A stretch of DNA of 36,854 bases from assembly GCA_947629815.1 (NCBI GenBank), contig CANRFG010000011.1, positions 1-36,854 of the forward strand, given 5' to 3'. This DNA is from an uncultured Bacilli bacterium. Lineage in GTDB: Bacteria > Bacillota_I > Bacilli_A > RF39 > UBA660. Made by a program: the position numbers and the translations under genes. Positions 1 to 6,955 of the stretch are shown one piece after another; position 1 is the stretch's first letter; every line of letters begins with the position of its first letter. Below the pieces are notes generated by a model that had not been told where the DNA came from, did not search any database, and saw only the letters and a program-made list of their open reading frames with translations.

Positions 1-71
1 ACACTAGAAATTCTTGTTTTACTTTTTTTCGCATTAGTTTTTTAGTATTTTTACTTCACACTAGAAATTCT
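1..71. repeat. 14-bp direct repeat pair at window edge
   Basis: The 14-mer ACACTAGAAATTCT occurs at 1-14 and again at 58-71, a 57-bp period. The second copy extends into a short inverted repeat, CTAGA-AAT-TCTAG (61-73). The first copy touches the window edge, so an array could continue outside. The 43 bases between the copies are AT-rich and not repeated. It lies just downstream of the prepilin gene at 98-493 and could be part of its 3' region or the end of a repeat array. Confidence 0.5.
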
Positions 72-97
72 AGAGCCTTGATAGTTCTTTAGAATAA

Positions 98-493
98 TTA
101 TGCAGCAGCGGCAGCGGCGGCAGCTTGTTCTGTAGCTTTACCATCTTTATAGTCAAATTTTTTTGAACTGTCATATCCTGATACTGTGCATCCTTTTAAT
201 TCAATTTTATTATCTTTAATTGTTATTCCTTCTCCATTATCACCATTGCAAGTTACTCTTGCTCCTGAATAATCAGCTGTAACATTTTTAATATCTACAT
301 CTTGTCCAGACATAAGTTGAATATAATATGAAGATTCTAATGCTTTTGCATATCCTTCTACTGAACGTTTTGCTGCTTCTAATCTTGCATTATTTACAAC
401 ATTCATTATTATTGGTGTTGCGATTAATGCAATAATCGCTAAAATTACGATAACAGCTAGTAATTCTACTAATGTAAATCCTTTCTTATTCAT
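98..493 (-). CDS. Type IV prepilin-like protein with C-terminal poly-Ala tail
   Basis: A 131-residue type IV pilin/competence-pseudopilin-like protein. The class III signal is MNKKG|FTLVELLAV with Glu at mature position 5, followed by a hydrophobic helix to about residue 32 and a small hydrophilic domain with two Cys (VTCNGD and KGCTVSG) that could form a disulfide. Prepilin peptidase would cleave after Gly5. I chose the ATG at 491-493 because AAGGTGGTG sits just upstream; the frame stays open further upstream without such a site. The protein ends in eight consecutive alanines encoded by a GC-rich run of mixed GCN codons, unlike the AT-rich surroundings. No pilus ATPase or prepilin peptidase is in the window, so the assembling machine must be elsewhere. 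The prepilin assignment is secure; the specific pilus is unknown. Confidence 0.88.
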   Translation of the reverse strand: MNKKGFTLVELLAVIVILAIIALIATPIIMNVVNNARLEAAKRSVEGYAKALESSYYIQLMSGQDVDIKNVTADYSGARVTCNGDNGEGITIKDNKIELKGCTVSGYDSSKKFDYKDGKATEQAAAAAAAA

Positions 494-521
494 TATTATC
501 ACCACCTTACCTTCTATTACA

Positions 522-551
522 ATATTAGCATATTTTACCATATTTAGTCAA
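522..551 (-). promoter_or_regulatory. SigA-type promoter of the first prepilin gene
   Basis: On the minus strand TTGACT (546-551) and TAATAT (522-527) are separated by 18 bp. Transcription would start about 20 bases before the AAGGTGGTG ribosome site of the prepilin gene. Confidence 0.6.
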
Positions 552-627
552 CGCTAATAATGTTTAATATAATTTTTTTATTTCATTTATTATTATTTTA
601 TATTTAAATTTTTTTATTCATTATTTT

Positions 628-1959
628 TTATGGTGTAAGGACTATACGGAACGACACTTCAATGCTTACTGAACTAAAGGAAAATTGACTATCTATCAAA
701 GCATCTGTTCCAGTACCACCACGATATAAGTTATATTCCCCATTTAAAAAATTTGAATTTGATGAATACCAAGATGTTGAATGTCTTCTATAATTTCCAT
801 CAGAATCATTGTATCCATAAAATGGTCCCAATTCACCTGTTGCATCTCCTAATTTTCTATTATTATAAGTAACCGCTGTACTACCAGATGGATATATATC
901 AAAATATTTATTATTATAATTATTATTTTCATCAAAACCCAATTCTTGATATTTGCCTTCTACATAAGAAGCAATTATCTCACCATGACCTCCACTCATG
1001 TCATATATGCCACTAATATTTCCTGTAGTACTAGCCTTATATCCTACATTTGTATTATACGGAAGAGTTACAGTAGATTCAGTCCCATTAATTACTGAAT
1101 CATATTCAACAGATCCATATCCTGTTATAAAAGACTTATTGTTATTTTCACTTATTCTAGTATTTATTCCATATTTTGAATGTGATAAATATGCTACCGC
1201 ACCCCATTCAATATTCTTCATCATATGCGAATCTAAATCTCTTTTATAATTATATGATGTTTCAAACATTGTTTTAAACTCTGAAATGCCTAATGAAACT
1301 TCATTAGGTTTTATTTTAATACTATCAGTTGTTCCAGAAGTTTCAAACTTTCCTACCCATATTCCATTTAATTCTTCATTACCAAGAGTAAAAGCAGGAT
1401 GTGTTAACCAATCATTCTCAGTAGTACCTACTGATTTAACAGATGACTTATCTTCAAACACAATTTCAATTGTTTGAACAGAACTTCCATAATCACTTGG
1501 CTTATTAGCTGGCGCTGAAGTATAATTACCTTCATCAAATATTTTATATCTATATCTAGGTATCCAAACAAAGTAAGACTCTATATCTGCCTCAGGTATT
1601 ATGTCTCCTTCATTATAACTATCTGCTTTATTTAATATTACAGCATTTGCCCATATTTTATTTTCATAACTATACCACATAGTAGTTGTATCAGCTTTTT
1701 TTACAGTTCCATCATTATCTATAGTAACTGCAATAAGGTCTCCATATAATTCTGGATAAGCCCCATTCAATATAGTTTCCTTATATAAACCCACTTCTTC
1801 TTGTGTACCATTTATTTTATTTAAAGCGTCTGTTTTTTGTTTATCTAATATAACTTTTCTAGAACTAAACATCATTAACATAAGTAACATTAACATTAAA
1901 AATAAAATTATCATTGCATAAACGATAGAAGTTATCGCAAATCCTTTATTATTTTTCAT
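628..1959 (-). CDS. Prepilin-like anchor fused to formylglycine-enzyme-like (lectin-fold) domain
   Basis: A 443-residue surface or pseudopilin-like protein. The N-terminus MKNNKG|FAITSIVYAM, followed by a Leu/Met-rich helix to about residue 31, resembles a class III prepilin signal, but mature position 5 is Ser instead of Glu. A short helical linker follows. From about residue 130 come motifs of the SUMF1/FGE-like C-type lectin fold: YFVWIPRYRYKI, GIYDMSGGHGE (equivalent to the GNVWEW motif) and a terminal RGG...SFRIVL. No catalytic Cys pair is evident, so ligand binding is likelier than catalysis. It is preceded by AAGGTGA and a strong promoter. This head type is also used by diversity-generating retroelement targets, but no reverse transcriptase or template repeat is visible here. 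The fold call is by motif; function is inferred. Confidence 0.8.
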   Translation of the reverse strand: MKNNKGFAITSIVYAMIILFLMLMLLMLMMFSSRKVILDKQKTDALNKINGTQEEVGLYKETILNGAYPELYGDLIAVTIDNDGTVKKADTTTMWYSYENKIWANAVILNKADSYNEGDIIPEADIESYFVWIPRYRYKIFDEGNYTSAPANKPSDYGSSVQTIEIVFEDKSSVKSVGTTENDWLTHPAFTLGNEELNGIWVGKFETSGTTDSIKIKPNEVSLGISEFKTMFETSYNYKRDLDSHMMKNIEWGAVAYLSHSKYGINTRISENNNKSFITGYGSVEYDSVINGTESTVTLPYNTNVGYKASTTGNISGIYDMSGGHGEIIASYVEGKYQELGFDENNNYNNKYFDIYPSGSTAVTYNNRKLGDATGELGPFYGYNDSDGNYRRHSTSWYSSNSNFLNGEYNLYRGGTGTDALIDSQFSFSSVSIEVSFRIVLTP

Positions 1960-1983
1960 AAGTCACCTTCTTATTCTAATAAA

Positions 1984-2012
1984 ATTATATAAAATGTTTC
2001 AAAATAAATCAA
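1984..2012 (-). promoter_or_regulatory. SigA-type promoter of the prepilin/FGE-like gene
   Basis: On the minus strand TTGATT (2007-2012) and TATAAT (1984-1989) have exactly 17 bp between them. They lie 25 bp before the start codon at 1957-1959. Confidence 0.7.
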
Positions 2013-2041
2013 GTATAATATATTGAAACAAAAGTTTTACT

Positions 2042-2075
2042 AAAAAGTAACCCTGTTATAAAACAAGGTTACTTT
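2042..2075 (-). terminator. Terminator of the RloA/RloB-like operon
   Basis: The hairpin AAAGTAACC...GGTTACTTT (13-bp stem with one mismatch, 6-base loop TATAAA on the plus strand) is followed on the minus strand by a T run. It closes the two-gene cassette 25 bp after the RloB stop. Confidence 0.8.
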
Positions 2076-2099
2076 CTATTTATCATTTCATTTACTAAT

Positions 2100-2951
2100 T
2101 TACCAACATTTGTGCCTAATTTTTTTCTCTAATCCTATTATATTTTCTTCATAATTTTTTTCACGATTAATCGCATCATTAATACGCGATTCAAATACCA
2201 AAAAATTAAATTTAGTTTTTGTATAACCACATAATTTATGAAGTTTAGTTTCTATATATCTTTTATCATCTGTTACAAACTCATTTTTTAATAAATCAAC
2301 ATTTTTTTCTTTTTCTATTTCTCTAAAATGAAGATACAACCAAAACTCAAAACATGGATTACTAACATAATAACCAATATTATTAGTTTCACAAAAGTTA
2401 GATACTTCATCATATTGGCTTTTTAAAAAACTATCCTTATCTCTATCAACAACTAAACAAATTTTATCAATTAAGGGTGAATATGTAAAACCTTGATATG
2501 ATAAATATTTCATAAAATTTTTAGATAAATCAACATAAATTTCTCCTGAAAAGAGATCAAAAATAAGTTTCTTTAAATCTTTATATTTAATAATTTTATT
2601 GTCACCATATTTTGATGTGATTGATTCTAGTATTGAATTAATATCTTTACTATATTCATGTCCCCAATTCTTTAATTTATTTTTTAACTCTTTTATTGTA
2701 ATCTCATCACTATTTACAATTAATAACTCATTAATAAGTTTTATAATGTCAGATGGATTACTTTCACCAACACATGCATAATCTCTTAATATATTTATAA
2801 TTTCAACATCTTTAGATAAAATAGATTTATTTAATTTTTTAAAATATTTTCTTTCAGTAACATCACCTTCTGAAAATATATAATATTTTGGTTTAATAAG
2901 ATTATTTCCAGATTTTCTTTCCTTTGCAAATTCTGTTTCAATTCTACTCAT
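2100..2951 (-). CDS. RloB-like TOPRIM-family protein (putative defence effector)
   Basis: A 283-residue protein matching the RloB family by motif: an N-terminal acidic EGDVTE (residues 28-33), a central VVDRD (167-171), then NPCFEFWLYLHF (198-209). RloB proteins are predicted TOPRIM-type, metal-dependent nucleic acid enzymes, named from restriction-linked ORFs of Campylobacter. The start codon lies inside the end of the upstream ATPase gene (8-base overlap, ATGAGTAG), indicating translational coupling and a functional pair. By analogy with other ATPase/TOPRIM pairs (PARIS, OLD/Gabija families) the ATPase would sense infection and this protein would cut nucleic acid. That role is inference; no restriction-modification genes are adjacent. 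Confidence 0.85.
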   Translation of the reverse strand: MSRIETEFAKERKSGNNLIKPKYYIFSEGDVTERKYFKKLNKSILSKDVEIINILRDYACVGESNPSDIIKLINELLIVNSDEITIKELKNKLKNWGHEYSKDINSILESITSKYGDNKIIKYKDLKKLIFDLFSGEIYVDLSKNFMKYLSYQGFTYSPLIDKICLVVDRDKDSFLKSQYDEVSNFCETNNIGYYVSNPCFEFWLYLHFREIEKEKNVDLLKNEFVTDDKRYIETKLHKLCGYTKTKFNFLVFESRINDAINREKNYEENIIGLEKKIRHKCW

Positions 2952-4251
2952 CTATATCAATATTGGCGATAGCACCAAATCTTCCTTCCATATATGCCTT
3001 GTCAATTTTTCTATCAAACCTTGCTACATCTTTAAATTCTTCTAGTGAATACAATTTAGAAGAACAATCCTCATTCTTTTCAGTAAACCATATTTCATCT
3101 CTTCTGACAAGGTCAAAATCTAATGTTTTAGATTCATGAGTTGTCACTATTAATTGCGTATTATTTTTTGTTTTTAAAAATTTAGATAAAAATCCTGTAA
3201 CTAAAAGTGGATGCAAACTACTATCTAACTCATCAACAACATACACTTTATTTGAAGAAAATATGATATCTAGTAGTTCAAATATCCTTATAGTTCCATC
3301 TGATTCCTCATAAGCTCCAAATTCATCATTACAATTTATATGTTTAAATTTTAGTGATTTTACTACTATTTCTCCATTATCATCAATTTTAAATGTATAA
3401 ACATTATTACCAATTGTTAGAGACATTCTTTTGTTTAAATCTTTTTTTAAAGCATTAATTTCATTCATCAAATTTGAAAATATATTATCTGGTAATATAT
3501 TTTTTATATTTTTCAATTCTTCATCTACTTCATGTAACTCTTCAATATTTATTCCTAATTGTTGCAATATTTTAACCTTTTCTTCTCTGTTATCCATAAA
3601 TCCAAATTCAACAGGCCTATGTGTATTTGGTCTAATTATGATAAATCTTTTTTTTAAGAAATCATATACTTGAGTAATTTCATTTATAAGTGAGTCATTT
3701 GAATTAAACATAGATGTTCTTCTGATTATTTCACTTAAAAATAATACTGATGAATTTTCACGCATTTCATCTAAACAATTAATTACACTAGAATTTTTTA
3801 AATTTTTAATTGTTTCGTAATTAGCATTAATTATATCTCTATCAAAAATAACTCTTTTTTTAGATGTAGTCATATCCATCAACCATTCAGAAATAATTTT
3901 TCTTTCTTTTATAATTATTTCGAATCCATATGAATATAATCTATCATTAATTAAAATTTCATATTCAAAATATGATGGTTCTTTATCTAGTATTTCTTTA
4001 CCTCTAAAATATAAGTCATCAATAATAAAATTCGTTCCAAAATTTAATATGTCATTAATAAAATCCATTGCTATTACGAGATTGCTTTTACCACTGCCAT
4101 TTGCGCCATATATCCCTGAAAATTTTAAAATCTTTTTATTATTTTTTTCAAAAATATGACTTTCATTGCTCCTTACTTTTCCAGCAATCAAAGAAAAATG
4201 TTGTAATTCTTTAAATGATTTAAAATTTTTCACCTTAAAACCTATTAACAT
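2944..4251 (-). CDS. RloA-like AAA_15 family ATPase (putative defence sensor)
   Basis: A 435-residue ABC-class ATPase of the AAA_15/AAA_21 (RloA-like) type. Walker A GANGSGKS is at 49-56, an ABC-like signature ESDGTIR at about 316-322, Walker B VYVVDE at 336-341 with D-loop SSLHP, and the His switch TTHES at 370-374. The C-terminus RRDEIWF...YMEGRFGAI is characteristic of this family. The central insert (about 190-270) is helical, as in SMC/Rad50-like proteins. It is the first gene of a two-gene operon with its own promoter and terminator and overlaps the RloB-like gene by 8 bases. The likely role is an ATP-dependent sensor or regulator of the RloB-like partner in anti-phage defence. The ATPase call is certain; the defence role is inferred from family and pairing. 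Confidence 0.9.
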   Translation of the reverse strand: MLIGFKVKNFKSFKELQHFSLIAGKVRSNESHIFEKNNKKILKFSGIYGANGSGKSNLVIAMDFINDILNFGTNFIIDDLYFRGKEILDKEPSYFEYEILINDRLYSYGFEIIIKERKIISEWLMDMTTSKKRVIFDRDIINANYETIKNLKNSSVINCLDEMRENSSVLFLSEIIRRTSMFNSNDSLINEITQVYDFLKKRFIIIRPNTHRPVEFGFMDNREEKVKILQQLGINIEELHEVDEELKNIKNILPDNIFSNLMNEINALKKDLNKRMSLTIGNNVYTFKIDDNGEIVVKSLKFKHINCNDEFGAYEESDGTIRIFELLDIIFSSNKVYVVDELDSSLHPLLVTGFLSKFLKTKNNTQLIVTTHESKTLDFDLVRRDEIWFTEKNEDCSSKLYSLEEFKDVARFDRKIDKAYMEGRFGAIANIDIDE

Positions 4252-4300
4252 ATTTTCCTCCTATTACATTATATTATAATTTTTCTCATTTATGAAGATT

Positions 4301-4328
4301 ATTATACACTTTTTTTGAACTTTTTCAA
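4301..4328 (-). promoter_or_regulatory. Promoter of the RloA/RloB-like operon
   Basis: On the minus strand TTGAAA (4323-4328) and TATAAT (4301-4306) are separated by 16 bp, followed by AGGAGG before the ATPase start. The operon therefore looks independently and constitutively transcribed. The rest of 4329-4520 holds no gene; it has only an imperfect hairpin near 4409-4435 (AAAACT...AGTTTT) of unclear assignment. Confidence 0.7.
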
Positions 4329-4522
4329 GCATTTTATGTGATTTTTTCACATTAAATTAATTTATATATGTAAATTATTGTAAAAAATCAAATTTGTTTG
4401 TAATTAAAAAAACTCTATTTAAAATAAAGTTTTCTAATATTTACTATAAACTTGTTTCATTTAAATGATAAATAATCTATACAAAAATAATTAAAATGCA
4501 TATTCTATTTTAGGTGATTTAC

Positions 4523-4705
4523 ATGCACGGCAATAAAAATTGGTGGGGAGGCAGAGGTAAATGGTACATTTTTTCGTTTGCTTTTGCTGTAATAATAGTA
4601 TATCAATTTATAATAACGATTTTTGTACTAACAAGATTTAACCTATTTCTAATATTTTTCTTTTTAGCTTTGCTTTTCTTTTCATTTTTTAGAATTTTCT
4701 GGTAA
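4523..4705 (+). CDS. Small two-helix membrane protein, unknown function
   Basis: A 60-residue protein with a short Gly/Trp-rich basic N-terminus (HGNKNWWGGRGKW) and two predicted membrane helices (about 18-37 and 41-59). The ATG at 4523 follows TAGGTGA at suitable spacing; a GTG at 4514 is in frame but lies within that ribosome site. It runs convergently into the YsxE-like gene, overlapping its last 24 bases. No clear promoter is seen. Its place beside spore coat genes hints at a sporulation role, but nothing in the sequence proves it. It could also be a spurious reading frame, though the ribosome site and non-random N-terminus argue for a gene. Confidence 0.5.
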   Translation: MHGNKNWWGGRGKWYIFSFAFAVIIVYQFIITIFVLTRFNLFLIFFFLALLFFSFFRIFW

Positions 4706-5566
4706 AACTAACTTTTCTGTTTTATATAAACAATTTATAACTCGACTTACCTCCAAAGTATTTTCATATTCTGATTTATCAAATTCAATTTTATCAGGAA
4801 GTACAATTAAAATAAATAAAAGTTTTTTTTCAGTAGGTAAAAGTGGGAATTTTTTCTCATATCTATTCAAAATTTCTGAAAAATCAAAATCAAGAGCATG
4901 TTTTTTATATAATCTATAAATATCAAATATAGGTAATCCTATTTTAGATTTATTCCAACTTATTAAATAAGGTCGTTCATTTTCAATAAAATGATTTAAT
5001 TCCAAATTATTATGTAAAACAACTAATCGTTGTTTTTTTATTTCTTTTATTTCATTATACCAATCATTTAATTCTTCCTTTGCATATGTTAAAGAAGCAA
5101 GTAACTTAGATATATTAGATGCAAGTAAATACTCACTTGGACTCATATATACTTTAGTTTCTATTAAAGTTATTAAATCCATATAATAACTATACAAATA
5201 ATCAATATTACTATTAATATCCTCATATATTTCTTTATAGTCATCTTCTGTAACTTCTTTATAATGTGTTGTTTTATAATGAAGTAAACTTACTAAATCA
5301 ATCATATCTAATATTTTTTGTTCCTTTGGTAAATCAATATCTTCAATATATTCTGTTATTAAATAATCATCATTTTCACTATTTAAAACTTTTGGATAAT
5401 AATCAAAACTTCTAGTTTTTAAATAATTATAAATATCAGTCGAATATTTATTTTTTTTTACTACATATCTTGTATCTTTTGTATCAATAAAATACACATT
5501 ATTTTTTTTTATATATCTATTAGCAACTAAACTATTTTTTTTAAGTATCTCATCTATTTTAAGCAT
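4682..5566 (-). CDS. ysxE: YsxE/CotS-like spore coat kinase-fold protein
   Basis: A 294-residue protein resembling the CotS/YsxE family (aminoglycoside-phosphotransferase fold) that decorates the spore coat in Bacillus. A weak N-lobe is followed by a catalytic-loop-like HNNLELNHF and then YLISWNKSKIGLPIFDIYRLYK, equivalent to the DW...DI region of the family. The canonical HGD is HNN and the metal-binding Asp of DW is Ser, so it is probably a pseudokinase. It overlaps the SpoVID-like gene by 8 bases, matching the adjacent Bacillus spoVID and ysxE genes. Sequence similarity alone is moderate; synteny raises confidence. Confidence 0.75.
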   Translation of the reverse strand: MLKIDEILKKNSLVANRYIKKNNVYFIDTKDTRYVVKKNKYSTDIYNYLKTRSFDYYPKVLNSENDDYLITEYIEDIDLPKEQKILDMIDLVSLLHYKTTHYKEVTEDDYKEIYEDINSNIDYLYSYYMDLITLIETKVYMSPSEYLLASNISKLLASLTYAKEELNDWYNEIKEIKKQRLVVLHNNLELNHFIENERPYLISWNKSKIGLPIFDIYRLYKKHALDFDFSEILNRYEKKFPLLPTEKKLLFILIVLPDKIEFDKSEYENTLEVSRVINCLYKTEKLVLPENSKK

Positions 5567-6212
5567 TTGGTATTATTAATTTATCACCTATTTTTAAATC
5601 TTTTAAATCATTATATTCTTGTAATTTATCTTTATCTATAGAATATTTACTTATTATAGATTCTATTGTATCTCCTTCTCTTACTATATATACACTATAA
5701 CTTGAATATATTTCATCAGTTTCTACTTCTTTAAATAAATCTTCTTCAGGTTCAATGCATCTTTCTTTAATTTCCTCTGATTTTTCTAAATTTTCTTCTA
5801 TTTCTTGATTATCTTCTTCTAATATGTTTGTTTTTTCAACCTCTACTTCTTTTAATTCATTTTCTTTTCTAACTTCTTCTATTATTGGAATTTCTTCTAA
5901 TTTATCTAGTGTTACTTCTATATTTACACTTAAGGTATCATTGTTTATTATCTCATAGTAAAAATCACTAACTTGGACATTTGCTTTACTTAAATCATAT
6001 TTTTCATTAATACTTATTTCTACAGGTAAATCATAACTAAATGATTCTGTGTTTATACTTGAATCATTCATTTTATAATCTCCACTAACTATAAAATTAC
6101 CATTTACTGAATTTTCACCAAAGTTTAAATTGTCTTCCAAAGAAATACTTGTTATTTCTGATAAATTAGTTTTAAATAAAATATTTTTCTTAAAAGGTAT
6201 TACTTTTTTCAT
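5559..6212 (-). CDS. spoVID: SpoVID-like spore coat assembly protein with LysM domain
   Basis: A 217-residue protein with an N-terminal beta-rich domain (about 1-110) of the SpoVID/DUF3794 type, a highly acidic Glu-rich linker (about 115-165) and a C-terminal LysM module (about 172-217: SVYIVREGDTIESIISKYSI...IGDKLIIP). In Bacillus, SpoVID organises coat encasement around the forespore and its LysM binds cortex or lipid II. The present protein is much shorter than Bacillus SpoVID (575 aa), mainly in the linker. It starts after AGGAGGAA, downstream of a terminator, and is coupled to the YsxE-like gene. The domain order and partner make the assignment good. Confidence 0.8.
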   Translation of the reverse strand: MKKVIPFKKNILFKTNLSEITSISLEDNLNFGENSVNGNFIVSGDYKMNDSSINTESFSYDLPVEISINEKYDLSKANVQVSDFYYEIINNDTLSVNIEVTLDKLEEIPIIEEVRKENELKEVEVEKTNILEEDNQEIEENLEKSEEIKERCIEPEEDLFKEVETDEIYSSYSVYIVREGDTIESIISKYSIDKDKLQEYNDLKDLKIGDKLIIPNA

Positions 6213-6229
6213 ATTTTTCCTCCTAATTA

Positions 6230-6237
6230 ATTGTATA
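6230..6237 (-). promoter_or_regulatory. Possible SigE-like -10 element of spoVID-ysxE
   Basis: TATACAAT on the minus strand, just after the terminator at 6237-6274 and about 10 bases before the AGGAGG of spoVID, resembles the SigE -10 consensus CATACAAT. A matching -35 would fall inside the terminator and is not clear. This is inference from the position and the gene's known mother-cell role. Confidence 0.3.
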
Positions 6238-6274
6238 AAAAAAAAGGCTATATATTACAATTTTTAGCCTTTTT
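6237..6274 (-). terminator. Terminator after lon operon
   Basis: A perfect 10-bp stem (AAAAAGGCTA/TAGCCTTTTT, loop 14) is followed on the minus strand by a T run. It contains the stop codon of the 235-aa gene and separates the lon operon from spoVID. Confidence 0.85.
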
Positions 6275-6955
6275 AGTTAATTTTTTTTGATTTTTTTTAT
6301 CTAATTTAATCAACTTTTTTAGCACATTAGTTGTTCTTTTCATATAATAAGATGCTTCTATTTCATTTATATTATTTTCCTTATAACTTTCACAAATAAT
6401 TAAATTTTCTTTTAATACATAAATAATATTTCTAAAAAGTATACCTTCTACTAAAACATTTTCTTCAGTAATAGCATTTATACAAGATAGAAAGTCATCA
6501 TTAAGCGTATATTTTTTTAAATAATCAGAATCCAACTTTTTTGATAAATCTTCTATTATTACTAAGTCGTTTATAAACTCATTAACTATATTTAGATTTA
6601 CATAACCATATGGAGTTTCTTTATATCTCTTTTTTGCTTCTATTTTAGCAATACTTTCTTCAGAACTAATTTTCATGCAATTTAATATTCCTATTATTTC
6701 ATTTAACTTGTCAAATGCTAATGATTTTTCTTCTTTTGTTTTATATTGTATATCATATCTAGCATAATTAACAAAGTCATATAATTGTTCTCTTGAAGAT
6801 TGCATTATTTCATGTGTTTGTGCATTTATTTCGACAAATTGTTTAACTGCTTCTATTATTTCTATAAGATTATTTTTACAAAATAGTTTTAATTTATCCA
6901 TATAATTTTTATCATGTATTGAAACCTGTATAAATTTATAATCTAAATAATCCAT
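6248..6955 (-). CDS. Unknown helical protein co-transcribed with lon
   Basis: A 235-residue protein I do not recognise. It has no signal peptide or membrane helix, is predicted almost wholly alpha-helical, is rich in Lys, Glu, Asn and Ile, and ends in a very basic tail (KKNQKKLTKKAKN). Its ATG overlaps the lon stop codon (TAATG), so it is translationally coupled to lon, and the transcript ends right at its stop codon. Lying between lon and spoVID-ysxE it could be a Lon-related factor or a lineage-specific sporulation gene. Neither is shown by the sequence. Confidence 0.8.
   Translation of the reverse strand: MDYLDYKFIQVSIHDKNYMDKLKLFCKNNLIEIIEAVKQFVEINAQTHEIMQSSREQLYDFVNYARYDIQYKTKEEKSLAFDKLNEIIGILNCMKISSEESIAKIEAKKRYKETPYGYVNLNIVNEFINDLVIIEDLSKKLDSDYLKKYTLNDDFLSCINAITEENVLVEGILFRNIIYVLKENLIICESYKENNINEIEASYYMKRTTNVLKKLIKLDKKNQKKLTKKAKNCNI

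Noticed and set aside
1-71. CRISPR array, possibly Cas12a-like repeat (AATTTCTAG...)
   Set aside because: Only two 14-base copies are visible, their flanks do not match to repeat length, and there are no cas genes in the window. Kept as a plain direct repeat.
628-1959. Diversity-generating retroelement target
   Set aside because: The lectin-fold C-terminus fits, but no reverse transcriptase, accessory gene or template repeat is present in the window.
2100-4251. Canonical PARIS (AriA-AriB) system
   Set aside because: The ATPase fits, but the partner carries RloB motifs (DRD, NPCFEFWLYLHF) rather than DUF4435, so it is reported as an RloA/RloB-like pair.
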